A stretch of DNA of 64,000 nucleotides, taken from positions 1 through 64,000 of the forward strand of contig CAZGNV010000002.1 in assembly GCA_964527835.1 (NCBI GenBank), in the 5' to 3' direction. Positions within the stretch are counted from its first letter, which is position 1; every line of letters starts with the position of its first letter. This DNA comes from JAFDCJ01 sp964527835. GTDB taxonomy: Bacteria; Desulfobacterota; Desulfobacteria; Desulfobacterales; JAFDCJ01. Shown here piece after piece: positions 8,082 through 16,237 of this stretch. The position numbers and the translations under genes were made by a program. Below the pieces are notes generated by a model. That model had not been told where the DNA came from, did no database searches, and saw nothing but the letters and a program-made list of their open reading frames with translations.

Positions 8082-9470
8082 GTGGAAGAGTTTAAAGGCT
8101 ATCATTCGGAGTGGAATCTTGGCAGCCCGGGAGGGTGGGATTACCAGCGGCTGACCCAGATCATCGGCAAGGCGGTCTGGCAACGCCTCAATGCGATCAA
8201 GCCCCTGGGAGTCAAGCTGGATTTCGATCATCCCTGTTTTGCGCCGGTCGCAGGTCTTGTGCAAATGCTGGTTGAAGCTCATCGGGCGCGGGAAGGTCAA
8301 AATGCCGGGCTCATCGCCGTGGTGGCCGAGGAGGAGACCCTGGAAGATGTCACCGAAAACATCAACTTGGCCAAACACCTGGATGCCATTGATGGGATCA
8401 CCGGTGCCTTGATGGCTCCCCAACAACTGGAATTGCGCAGTGGAAAGGTTTGCTGGCAGGACCGGCCGGTATCGGTGATATTTATGGATTTCAACACCGA
8501 TGTACTCCTGGCCCTGCATCGCAAGCACGGCCTGGACCCCGCCCTGCAGGCGATTAAAGAGCATCGGGTGATTAATCCCCGGGGGACCGAACCATTCAAT
8601 GTCAAAAGCATGTTCGAAGTGATCACCGGCCCGCAGCGGGATCGCTTCCACCGGGAAATTGTGAGGCGCACCCCTTGGACGCGGCAGTTTTCGCCCCGAT
8701 CCACCGAGGGCCCCAACGGCGAGGTCATCGATGATCTGGTGAGCTGGACCCGCAGCCACTGGGACGCGCTGGTGCTCAAACCTGAAAGAGGCTATTCCGG
8801 CCACGGGGTCCGGGTCGGCAGCGTCAACGACGACATCGATGAAGCCGTCAATCTGGCCCTGGAAGAAGGAAATTATATCGTCCAGGAAAAAATCCCGCTT
8901 TCCCTGTGGGCCGAAGAAGTTCCTTGCCTGGAAAATGAAAAAATTCATCTGAAAAAATACCAGACAGACTTTCGCTGCTTGATGGGACCCGCTGGCCTGC
9001 TCGGATTTGTGGGCCGCTTCGGGGGGGTGCCCACCAATGTCGGCAGCGGCGGCGGGTTTCAACCCCTGGCGGTTTTGCAGTCCGAAATGAGTGTCCGGCA
9101 AGCCGTTGATCACATCAATGAGACGATTGTCGGCATGGACCCCGGCGATTTGCTGCAGGTGATTGAAGCCCAGCAGAAAATGGCCGTGGACTGCGATTTC
9201 ACCTATCTGCTCGGTCCGGTTAAAATCGCCCTGCGGCCCAGGCTGATTACGACCGGCCAGATCGAAGCCCTGCGAAAATACGGGCAGAAATTGTGGGCCG
9301 ACTGCCTTACGCTGGAGGCCATGTGGCAGGGCGGAGAGTTGGATGAAATGATCCATATCGAAGAAGAAGAGCTTGCCATTGCCCGCCTGCATCCCTGGCA
9401 GGGGTCGGCGGCCATCATTGCCTCCGACGGGCTGTTCAGCTTCGGCGCGGATCTTTATGGGGACAAATGA
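8082..9470 (+). CDS. ATP-grasp-like protein of unknown function
   Basis: Unrecognised 462-residue protein starting at GTG 8082, preceded by AAGGAAGG with ideal spacing. The core resembles circularly permuted ATP-grasp ligases: NPRGTEPFNVKSMFEVIT looks like the adenylate-proximal segment, and LVLKPERGYSGHGVRVG has the Lys-Pro...Gly-Tyr-x-Gly-x-Gly-Val pattern of the nucleotide-binding loop. NYIVQEKIPL and QTDFRCLMGPAG follow in the expected order. VGRFGGVPTNVGSGGGFQPL is glycine-rich and possibly substrate-facing. It ends in an ATGA overlap with the methyltransferase gene, so the two are translationally coupled. A peptide- or amide-forming role is inferred from the fold only; no substrate can be named. 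Confidence 0.62.
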   Translation: MEEFKGYHSEWNLGSPGGWDYQRLTQIIGKAVWQRLNAIKPLGVKLDFDHPCFAPVAGLVQMLVEAHRAREGQNAGLIAVVAEEETLEDVTENINLAKHLDAIDGITGALMAPQQLELRSGKVCWQDRPVSVIFMDFNTDVLLALHRKHGLDPALQAIKEHRVINPRGTEPFNVKSMFEVITGPQRDRFHREIVRRTPWTRQFSPRSTEGPNGEVIDDLVSWTRSHWDALVLKPERGYSGHGVRVGSVNDDIDEAVNLALEEGNYIVQEKIPLSLWAEEVPCLENEKIHLKKYQTDFRCLMGPAGLLGFVGRFGGVPTNVGSGGGFQPLAVLQSEMSVRQAVDHINETIVGMDPGDLLQVIEAQQKMAVDCDFTYLLGPVKIALRPRLITTGQIEALRKYGQKLWADCLTLEAMWQGGELDEMIHIEEEELAIARLHPWQGSAAIIASDGLFSFGADLYGDK

Positions 9471-10252
9471 TGCCGATTGAAGTCGACCCCGACTGGTGGA
9501 AAACGCTGTTTGACGAGGTCTACTTGCTCACCGACGCGCGCTCGGTCTGCGACGATGAGCTCACCCGGCGCGAAGTGGACCTCATCTGTGAACTGCTTGA
9601 CCTGCAGCCGGGCCACCGCATTTTAGATCTTTGCGGCGGCCATGGACGGCACAGCTTCGAACTTTGCCGCCGGGGTTTTGGCAGCTGCACCCTGCTGGAC
9701 TATTCGCCGGCATTGACCGCTATAGCGAAAGACTTGGCAAGAGAAAACCGGCAACCGCTCGAAGTGGTTTGCTGCGACGCTAGAAAAACCGAGCTGGCGG
9801 CGGAAAATTTCGATCACGTGCTGATCATGGGCAACTCGATCGGCTACATCCAGCAGCCCGATGCCGACCGGCAGATCCTGGCCGAAGCCCATCGGGTCCT
9901 GCGACCCGGCGGCTGGCTGCTGGTGGATGTCACCGACGGGCGGGCGGTGAAAAGATCGTTTCAACCCAATGCCTGGCATGAAATCGGGGAGGACATCGTG
10001 GTCTGCCGCCAGCGGGAAATACGGGGCAGCATTGTATGCGCCCGGGAGATGGTGCTCAGCAGACAGCAGGGCTTGATCCGCGACCGGACCTATGCCGTGC
10101 GCCTTTACGAATCTGAAAGCCTGGCGGGCCTTCTCGAAGCGTCCGGTTTTGCCCACGTAACAGTGCACACCGATTTTGCCCCCCATCGATCAGCGGGCGA
10201 CTACGGGTTTATGAACCGGCGCATGATCGCCACGGGGCAAAAAATTCAATGA
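9467..10252 (+). CDS. Class I SAM-dependent methyltransferase
   Basis: Predicted cytoplasmic methyltransferase of 261 residues. ILDLCGGHGRHSFEL (about 52-66) is the SAM-binding motif I, the LLDYSPALTAIA segment carries the acidic ribose-binding residue, and HVLIMGNSIGYI followed by VLRPGGWLLVDV gives the later Rossmann strands. The C-terminal part contains a small beta insert and ends with YGFMNRRMIATGQ. Its ATG overlaps the stop of the upstream ATP-grasp-like gene (ATGA), so the pair probably acts on one substrate, ligation followed by methylation. The acceptor is unknown; nothing in the sequence points to RNA or protein specifically. Confidence 0.85.
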   Translation: MMPIEVDPDWWKTLFDEVYLLTDARSVCDDELTRREVDLICELLDLQPGHRILDLCGGHGRHSFELCRRGFGSCTLLDYSPALTAIAKDLARENRQPLEVVCCDARKTELAAENFDHVLIMGNSIGYIQQPDADRQILAEAHRVLRPGGWLLVDVTDGRAVKRSFQPNAWHEIGEDIVVCRQREIRGSIVCAREMVLSRQQGLIRDRTYAVRLYESESLAGLLEASGFAHVTVHTDFAPHRSAGDYGFMNRRMIATGQKIQ

Positions 10253-10268
10253 TCGCCATGTCATGGGC

Positions 10269-10305
10269 AAAAGCCCGTAAAGGTCATTTTTAAGCTCGAT
10301 TCAAT
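10269..10305. repeat. Partial copy of the 191-bp element end
   Basis: GCCCGTAAAGGTCATTTTTA matches the terminal repeat of the 191-bp element. The copy contains the TAA stop of the minus-strand ATPase gene, so the last codons of that gene come from, or have merged with, the repeat. Confidence 0.55.
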
Positions 10306-11669
10306 GCAAGCGCCTGTTCGATCAGTATATCCAGATGCTCGGTCAGATATACCGGCAGCGAAAGAAGCCAGTAGGATACCGGGTTCCCCAAAGTTGTTTT
10401 GACTCTGATTTTTTCCACCGTTGGTTGTTTGATATTGAAGCGAACAGCAAAATCAAGCCCCTTTTCGGCCATGAACTGGTGCAGCGATTTCATGCTGCCG
10501 GCGGACCCGGATTTGACTTCGATAGGAACTACGCGGTTTCCGTGTTGAGTTACATAATCAATTTCACCCAATCTGCCACCCGTCCTTTGCCAGTAAAAAA
10601 GCTGGACAGACTCCAACGGCGTCCGGCAGGCGCGCAGTTGCTGGCCGACGAACTGCTCCGCCAGCCCTCCCTTATTTGAAAAGATAATATTTTTTGCCTC
10701 GGAGTGTTTGATTGATGAAAGCCCCAGCTGGACGGAAACCAGGCCGATATCCAGCATAAGTGTTTTAAAAAACTTTTCGTTTGATTGCGCCCCTAAAGGC
10801 AGCCCGTTACCGGTTGTATGCAGAACTTTTGTGCATACTTTTGCCTGGGAAAGCATCGCCAAAGCTTTTTTAATCTGGACCACTTTTTTTGCTGGATCCA
10901 CCCGACTGTACACAAATTTATTGCCCAATTGTTCGGATACGGCAAGCAGGATTTTATCCAGCATTCCGGCATTGATTTGCCCACCGTATTTATGGAAATC
11001 GTCGCGAAAAGTAGCTAACAAATCCTGCTGCATTTTTATGCAGGATTTCAGGTTGTTGCTGTTTCCCCACTCCTGGACGACTTCAGGCATTCCGCCAACA
11101 AGACAATAGTCATAATAAAGGCTCAAGCATTTTTTATGCAGGGATTCCGGCATCCTGGAATCGAGGCTGAAGGACGACAGTTTCTTATAAAGCGCCTGAT
11201 TGCCGGTTGCAATGACAAACTCAAAAAAGGACATCGGTTCAAGGTAAAAATATGTGATCCGTCCAACCGGCATACTGTATCGGTATTGATGCAATGCAAA
11301 ACTCAGCAATGACCCTGCAGCGATGACAGGCAGGTTTTGGATTTCTTCCTTAAACCATCTAAGTTTTGAAAATAACTGTGGTGCAGCCTGAATTTCATCC
11401 AGAAAAAGCAAAGATTTGTCAGGCGTTATAGATATCGCCAATTCCGCTTCAATATTTCTCAGGATCTCGACAGGGCTATTTTCTAAAAACAGATCTGCCA
11501 GGCTCGGCAGCCGCTCAAAATTTAATTCCACCAATTTGAGTTTTTGGCGTCTGGCAAAATCGCGTACAAGCCAGGTTTTACCAACCTGCCTGGCGCCCTT
11601 CAATACCAGAGGTTTGCGAATTTTGCTTTTCAACCAGTTTTCAAGTTCATGGGCCGCCAATCTTTTCAT
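10290..11669 (-). CDS. AAA-family ATPase with DUF4143 C-terminal domain
   Basis: A 459-residue ATPase of the AAA_14/DUF4143 family. The Walker A motif is GARQVGKTWL (about 25-34) and the Walker B is SLLFLDEIQAAP (about 87-98). A central helical region follows, then a C-terminal block with LAEQFVGQQLRA, FYWQRTGGRLGEIDYV and PIEVKSG. That last part has the D...ExK arrangement of a PD-(D/E)XK-like nuclease fold, usual in this family. The start has AGAGGCGG seven bases upstream. It stands alone between the methyltransferase and acetate kinase genes. Its promoter region has paired palindromes (11832-11880). Family members occur in many copies in anaerobes, and their function is not established. 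Confidence 0.88.
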   Translation of the reverse strand: MKRLAAHELENWLKSKIRKPLVLKGARQVGKTWLVRDFARRQKLKLVELNFERLPSLADLFLENSPVEILRNIEAELAISITPDKSLLFLDEIQAAPQLFSKLRWFKEEIQNLPVIAAGSLLSFALHQYRYSMPVGRITYFYLEPMSFFEFVIATGNQALYKKLSSFSLDSRMPESLHKKCLSLYYDYCLVGGMPEVVQEWGNSNNLKSCIKMQQDLLATFRDDFHKYGGQINAGMLDKILLAVSEQLGNKFVYSRVDPAKKVVQIKKALAMLSQAKVCTKVLHTTGNGLPLGAQSNEKFFKTLMLDIGLVSVQLGLSSIKHSEAKNIIFSNKGGLAEQFVGQQLRACRTPLESVQLFYWQRTGGRLGEIDYVTQHGNRVVPIEVKSGSAGSMKSLHQFMAEKGLDFAVRFNIKQPTVEKIRVKTTLGNPVSYWLLSLPVYLTEHLDILIEQALALNRA

Positions 11670-11691
11670 AATTCGCCGCCTCTTTTAACTA

Positions 11692-11792
11692 TGATGAACC
11701 GTAAAAAGTCGCATTTTCTCGCTTGGAAAGGCCTTTTCGGGAGCGGTGAAAGGTTGATGGCGCTCGAAAACGACTTTTTACGGGACCGTCAA
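11692..11792. repeat. Internally deleted copy of the 191-bp element (101 bp)
   Basis: Both terminal inverted repeats are present, TGATGAACCGTAAAAAGTCG at the left and CGACTTTTTACGGGACCGTC at the right. Most of the central hairpin is missing. It lies in the 5' leader of the AAA ATPase gene, between its start and the predicted promoter. Confidence 0.85.
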
Positions 11793-11824
11793 TCATGGAT
11801 TAAACGATATTTTTTGCTGGCAAC

Positions 11825-11853
11825 AACATATAACAACGCGTTGTTTTTGTCAA
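11825..11853 (-). promoter_or_regulatory. Predicted sigma-70 promoter of the AAA/DUF4143 gene
   Basis: On the minus strand a perfect TTGACA (-35, 11853-11848) is followed after 17 bases by TATGTT (-10, 11830-11825). An alternative TATATG uses a 15-base spacer. The spacer is occupied by a perfect 14-bp palindrome, so a bound repressor would sit between the two boxes. Transcription would run into the ATPase gene through a leader of about 150 bases that contains a repeat element. Confidence 0.55.
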
Positions 11854-11880
11854 TATAAATAAAAACAACGCGTTGTTTTT
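11832..11880. promoter_or_regulatory. Paired palindromic operator candidates
   Basis: Two copies of the perfect palindrome AACAACGCGTTGTT lie at 11832-11845 and 11864-11877. The second extends to a 20-bp perfect palindrome at 11861-11880. Their centres are 32 bp apart, about three helical turns. One falls between the -35 and -10 boxes of the ATPase promoter, the other just upstream of -35. The second could also be read as a weak AT-rich terminator for acetate kinase, but its loop is too short and its stem too AT-rich to favour that. Confidence 0.55.
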
Positions 11881-11896
11881 TAAAGACCCGGGTTTT

Positions 11897-13105
11897 TCAT
11901 CCGCCGATCAAACGCTGTGTTTCCTGGGCGATTCGCAGCTCTTCGTTGGTGGGCACCACGAGCACTTTCACCTTGCTGTCCCGGGAGCTGATCTGTCGGA
12001 TTCCGGCGGCGGCGGCATGGTTTTTTTCGTCGTCGATTGCAATTCCCAGGGCCTGCAGGTTGCGACAGCAAAGTTCGCGCACAGCCGGTGAGTTCTCACC
12101 AATGCCGGCGGTAAACACCAGTGCATCCACCCGGCCCAGGCAGGCAAAATAGGCCCCGATATATTTCTTGATTTGGTAGGTGTAAACTTCCAGGGCAATT
12201 TTTGCCCGCTGGTCACCGGCCTGCTTTCTGGCGATGACCTCGCGCATGTCGTTAACCCCGCAAAGCCCCAGCAAACCGCTTTTTTTGTTCAGCACCTCAT
12301 CCAGATCCCCGATGGACATTCCCCCGCGATCAGCCAGCAACAAAAGAATGGAAGGATCGATATCCCCGCAGCGAGTCCCCATGGCCAATCCCGCCAGGGG
12401 GGTCAGGCCCATGCTGGTATCCACGCTTCGGCCGGCCTCAATGGCGCACATGCTCGCCCCGTTTCCCAGGTGGATGGTGATCAGGTTCAGCTGTGCCAGC
12501 GGCCGCCTGAAAAAAGCGGCTGCCGCCTCGGCAACGAACGCGTGGGAGGTGCCGTGAAATCCATAGCGGCGTATTTTGTGCTTCTCGTAAAGCTCGAGCG
12601 GAATGGCATAAAGATAGGCGTGCTGCGGCAGGCTTTGATGAAAGGCGGTGTCGAAGACTGCGACCTGGACGGCGGCGGGAAAAATTTTGCGGGCCACTTC
12701 GATGCCCATCAGGTTAGCGGGGTTGTGCAGCGGTGCAAGTCCAATGCACTGCCGGATGGCCGCCAGCACCTGCTCATCGATCCGGGTGGAGGCCTGGAAA
12801 AACTCACCGCCATGCACCACGCGGTGGCCAACGGCCGCAACCTCCGACCGGTGGCCGATCACCCCGCGCTGCGGATCCAGCAGCAGATCCACACTGCGCT
12901 GCAGGCCCTGGGAATGATCAGCGATTTTTTCCTTGGCGACAATTTTTTTCTCATTTCCTTCGACCGTCGTGTATTTGTGCGTCAGGATGGAATTTTGCTC
13001 GCCGATCCTTTCGACCAGCCCTGAGGACAGGGCCTGCCGTCGATCCATGTCAAACAGTTCGTATTTTATCGAAGAGCTTCCCGAATTGATCACCAGTATC
13101 TTCAT
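11897..13105 (-). CDS. ackA: Acetate kinase
   Basis: Acetate kinase of 402 residues, interconverting acetyl phosphate plus ADP with acetate plus ATP. Family motifs run from the N-terminus: MKILVINSGSSSIKYELFD, VVHGGEFF, FDTAFHQSLPQHAYLYAIP, RYGFHGTSH, HLGNGASM, GTRCGDIDPS and FTAGIGENS. The ATG at 13105 has AGGA seven bases upstream. The reading frame extends 12 codons further but without support. It begins 49 bases after the second permease of a polyamine-type ABC importer and may be co-transcribed. No phosphotransacetylase gene is present in the window. Confidence 0.97.
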   Translation of the reverse strand: MKILVINSGSSSIKYELFDMDRRQALSSGLVERIGEQNSILTHKYTTVEGNEKKIVAKEKIADHSQGLQRSVDLLLDPQRGVIGHRSEVAAVGHRVVHGGEFFQASTRIDEQVLAAIRQCIGLAPLHNPANLMGIEVARKIFPAAVQVAVFDTAFHQSLPQHAYLYAIPLELYEKHKIRRYGFHGTSHAFVAEAAAAFFRRPLAQLNLITIHLGNGASMCAIEAGRSVDTSMGLTPLAGLAMGTRCGDIDPSILLLLADRGGMSIGDLDEVLNKKSGLLGLCGVNDMREVIARKQAGDQRAKIALEVYTYQIKKYIGAYFACLGRVDALVFTAGIGENSPAVRELCCRNLQALGIAIDDEKNHAAAAGIRQISSRDSKVKVLVVPTNEELRIAQETQRLIGG

Positions 13106-13154
13106 AGCCCGTCCTTTTGCCGGATCAAGAAGCGCAATCAAAGCAAAGCCGGCT

Positions 13155-14009
13155 CTACTCGGCTTTGCGGCTGAAATACAGGTTGGCCAGGGCGATCAGG
13201 GAGGTGCCCACGATCAGCAGAAAGGAAATGGCGTTGATCACCGGTGTGGAGCCGTCTCTGACCTGCAGGTAGAGATTGATGGGCAGGGTGGCCTCGGAGC
13301 CCACCAGAAAAAGCGTGGTGTTGAAGTTTTCAAAGGACATCAAAAACGCCACCGCCCCGGCCCCGATAATCGCCGGGCGCAGGTATTTCAGGGTGATGTG
13401 CCAGATGGCCTCGAAACGGTTGGCCCCCAGGTTCATGGCCGCCTCCTCCAGAGTACGGTCGAATTTTTTCAGCCTGGCGGAAACCACCAGGGTCACCAAA
13501 GTGGCGATAAAGGAAAACTGCCCCAGCACCACCAGCCAGAAACTTGGGCGAAAAAGCGCGATATCCAGGTTCCAGTGCTGCTCGAAATAGGTCCCCAGAG
13601 TGTTGCTGAACAGTAAAACCGAAATGCCCAGGATCACCCCGGGGATGACCAGCGGGGCGAGCATCAGAAAATACAGCAGCTGCTTGAATCGGAACTCCTC
13701 CTGCTCGAACAGAAATGCGCCGCAGGTGCCCACCGCAACCGACAGCAGGGTCACGAAAAAGGCCACCCGGAAGCTGACTGCGATGCTGTCCAGGTTGATC
13801 TGATCATGAAAGATGCCGACCCGGTCGGGCAGATTGGCGGTAAACCAGTCCAGGGTGAATCCCTTCCAGGGCAGGGAGGGAAACTGGGAATCGTTGAAGG
13901 CCAGCACACAGGTCACCACCAGCGGCGCAAACAAAAACACGAAATACAGCAAAATATACAGTTTAAAACTAACAGAATAGGTCCGCGATGTCGGCAATGT
14001 TCGAATCAT
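13155..14009 (-). CDS. ABC transporter permease, spermidine/putrescine PotC type
   Basis: Inner-membrane permease of 284 residues with about six transmembrane helices (the first at YILLYFVFLFAPLVVTCVLA). It has the MetI-type cytoplasmic loop EEAAMNLGANRFEAIWHITL that docks onto the ATPase. The ATG at 14009 has AAGGTGG four bases upstream and overlaps the stop of the preceding permease (ATGA); longer readings upstream duplicate the partner's C-terminal region in another frame. With the genes at 14006-17308 it forms a complete importer of the polyamine/organic amine family. The exact substrate cannot be read from a permease. Confidence 0.9.
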   Translation of the reverse strand: MIRTLPTSRTYSVSFKLYILLYFVFLFAPLVVTCVLAFNDSQFPSLPWKGFTLDWFTANLPDRVGIFHDQINLDSIAVSFRVAFFVTLLSVAVGTCGAFLFEQEEFRFKQLLYFLMLAPLVIPGVILGISVLLFSNTLGTYFEQHWNLDIALFRPSFWLVVLGQFSFIATLVTLVVSARLKKFDRTLEEAAMNLGANRFEAIWHITLKYLRPAIIGAGAVAFLMSFENFNTTLFLVGSEATLPINLYLQVRDGSTPVINAISFLLIVGTSLIALANLYFSRKAE

Positions 14010-14863
14010 TGGACCACCTTGCTCAGCTGCTGCCGGCTCAATTTCAAGCCCAGCCAGACCACCAGCGATGACAGCGCCAGCAGCAAAAATCCGAAGGCCG
14101 ACCCCTGGTTCCAGTTGAAGCTGGCAATAAACTGGTTGTAAATCTGTTCGGTAAACCACAGGGAATTCTTGCCCCCCATCAGGTTCGGCGTCAGGTAGTC
14201 ACCCAGCGTCAGCATGAAGACCACAATCGATCCGGAAACAATACCAGGCGTGGCGTGGGGGATGACAATCTTGAACAGGATCGTCCACATGTTGGCCCCC
14301 AGGTCGTAGGCCGCCTCGATCAGGCTGTTGTCCAGACTTTCGAGCACCGACGTGAGGGGCACCACCATGAAAAGCATCATGGTGTAAACCAGCCCGAGCA
14401 CCATGGTGGCATCCCGGTAAAGCATCTCCACGGGCTGTTCCAGCAGCCCCAGCTGGATTAAAAAATGGTTGAGCACGCCGCTTTCCCGCAGCAGGATCAT
14501 CCAGCCGTAGACCCGCACCATCTCGCTGACCCAGAAAGGAACCAGCAGCAGCACCAGGAAAAATCCCTGGAATTTGGGTGAGACCACCTTGGTGATAAAA
14601 AACGCCACCGGAAAGGCGATCACGAATGTCAGGAAGGTCACCAGGATGGAATAAACGGCGGTGCGCACGAAGGTCAGCCAGTAAATGGGGTCATCGAAAA
14701 AACTGATGTAGTTGGTCAGGCTCCAGACCATCCGCCCGCTGTCGTCTTCAGCCCGCAAGGACATGATCAGCATGTCGATCTGGGGCAGCACGATCAGCAA
14801 AAACAGCCACAGCAGCACCGGTGTCAGGAAAAAAAACAGGCCCCATCGTTTGCGAATTTTCAT
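14006..14863 (-). CDS. ABC transporter permease, spermidine/putrescine PotB type
   Basis: Inner-membrane permease of 285 residues beginning MKIRKRWGLFFFLTPVLLW, with about six membrane segments. The coupling loop EAAYDLGANMWTILFKIVIP is characteristic of PotB/PotH relatives. It is translationally coupled to the second permease through an ATGA overlap. It lies 259 bases after the ATPase gene, and that gap is filled with repeat sequence, which breaks an otherwise tightly spaced operon. Confidence 0.9.
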   Translation of the reverse strand: MKIRKRWGLFFFLTPVLLWLFLLIVLPQIDMLIMSLRAEDDSGRMVWSLTNYISFFDDPIYWLTFVRTAVYSILVTFLTFVIAFPVAFFITKVVSPKFQGFFLVLLLVPFWVSEMVRVYGWMILLRESGVLNHFLIQLGLLEQPVEMLYRDATMVLGLVYTMMLFMVVPLTSVLESLDNSLIEAAYDLGANMWTILFKIVIPHATPGIVSGSIVVFMLTLGDYLTPNLMGGKNSLWFTEQIYNQFIASFNWNQGSAFGFLLLALSSLVVWLGLKLSRQQLSKVVQ

Positions 14864-15122
14864 AACAACAAAGGATTATAGATTCAACGTTCAGAGGTTC
14901 AAAGGCTAAACGTTTCGGGTTACTCAAGGCATAGCGCATGGAGCATAGGGAAAAGCGTCAGACTTTTCTGAAATTTCCGAATTTTCAAGCTGTACGCTAT
15001 GCGCTATGCCCTCTGCGCTATGCGCTGTCATTCCGACTTCCGCATTCCCCATTCCGAATTCGAGGGTATCTGTATAAAATGAGATCAACTACAAAACATC
15101 TTTTAACCTTTTCTTATCAATT
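14864..15122. repeat. Repeat-filled spacer inside the ABC importer operon
   Basis: No gene is seen. The spacer carries iterations of GCGCTATG (around 14928-15030, in both orientations: GGCATAGCGCATGG and CTATGCGCTATGCC). These are followed by a TTCCGACTTCCGCATTCC unit matching the window-start repeat family, near 15031-15062. It lies between ATPase and permease genes that would normally be a few bases apart, so it probably arose by repeat insertion or expansion. Confidence 0.7.
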
Positions 15123-16217
15123 TTAGCCCTCACGACTCTTGGAAAAACAGATACCCGATTGGGGGTCCCAGCCAATCTCGATTTTATCATTTTTCTTGAT
15201 ATAATCGTACTGATGGGTCTGGGGCAGGGCGATCAGCAATTCGGTATCCGCATCCAATGGATGGGCCATCAGCCGGCTGTTGGCGCCGTCGAAGAGAATG
15301 TCCCTGACCACGACTTCAAAGCGGTTGATTCCGGAAAGGCCGGGGTCGGGCTGAATCAGCATGGCTTCCGGGCGCAGGAAAAGGTCCACCGGCGTTCCCT
15401 CGGGCAAGGCTTCGCGCACCCGGCTGTGAAATACCGTGCCATCGACAGTTTCGATTTCAGCGGTCATTTCGCGGCACTTTCGGATGCGGCCCGACCAGGC
15501 GTTGTTTTCCCCAACAAACCGGGCCACAAAAGGCGTCTGGGGAGAGTTATACAGGTTCTGGGGGGTATCGAGCTGCTCGAAGCGGCCGTGATTCATCACG
15601 GCCACATGATCGGACATCACCAGGGCTTCGGACTGGTCATGGGTGATGTAGACAAAGGTGGTGCCGACTTTGGCCTGCAGTTTTTTCAGCTCCACCTTCA
15701 TCTGTTCGCGCAGCTTCAGGTCCAGCGCCCCCAGGGGTTCGTCGAGCAGGAGCACGGCGGGTTCCAGCACCAGGCTGCGGGCGATGGCCACCCGCTGTTT
15801 CTGGCCGCCGGACAGCTGGTCGACTTTTTTGTCCCCGAATCCTGCCAGGTCTACCCGCTCCAGGATGGCCTCCACTTTTTTGCGGATTACCTCCTTCTTT
15901 TCCCTGCGCCGGCGCAGTCCGAAGGCGATGTTCTCCGCGACATTCATCATCGGAAACAGGGCCAGGTGCTGGAAAATCAGGTTGATCGGTCGCTTGTTGG
16001 GGGGAATGCCAAGCATGTTCTGGCCGCGGATTTCAATGCTGCCCGCGGTGGGCTCGGCCAGCCCGGCGATCATGCGCAGCAGCGTCGTCTTGCCGCAGCC
16101 CGAAGGTCCCAGGATGGAAAAAAAGCTGCCGTCGGCTACATCAAAGGAGACGTTGTCGACCGCGGTAAATTCCTTGAACTTTTTGGTTACCTGCTGGACC
16201 GACAGATCGATCTGCAT
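15123..16217 (-). CDS. ABC transporter ATP-binding protein, PotA type
   Basis: ATPase of 364 residues powering the polyamine-type importer. Walker A GPSGCGKTT lies at about 37-45, the Q-loop is in INLIFQHLALFPMMNV, the signature is LSGGQKQRVAIARS, Walker B is VLLLDEPLGALD and the switch histidine is in YITHDQSEA. A C-terminal TOBE-like regulatory domain of about 120 residues follows (FLRPEAMLI). The start at 16217 has GGGGAG just upstream; the frame stays open for 84 codons beyond it, but those residues shadow the SBP gene. It starts 20 bases after the binding-protein stop. Confidence 0.93.
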   Translation of the reverse strand: MQIDLSVQQVTKKFKEFTAVDNVSFDVADGSFFSILGPSGCGKTTLLRMIAGLAEPTAGSIEIRGQNMLGIPPNKRPINLIFQHLALFPMMNVAENIAFGLRRRREKKEVIRKKVEAILERVDLAGFGDKKVDQLSGGQKQRVAIARSLVLEPAVLLLDEPLGALDLKLREQMKVELKKLQAKVGTTFVYITHDQSEALVMSDHVAVMNHGRFEQLDTPQNLYNSPQTPFVARFVGENNAWSGRIRKCREMTAEIETVDGTVFHSRVREALPEGTPVDLFLRPEAMLIQPDPGLSGINRFEVVVRDILFDGANSRLMAHPLDADTELLIALPQTHQYDYIKKNDKIEIGWDPQSGICFSKSREG

Positions 16218-16237
16218 GGCTCCCCCGCATGGAAACA

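Noticed and set aside
8067..9392. 441-codon antisense frame over the ATP-grasp-like gene
   Set aside because: The plus strand has a good ribosome site, a family-like nucleotide loop and coupling to the next gene; the antisense product has none of these.
11861..11880. Intrinsic terminator for acetate kinase
   Set aside because: The palindrome would leave only a CGCG loop with an almost all-AT stem, and an identical core recurs inside a promoter spacer, so an operator is the better reading.
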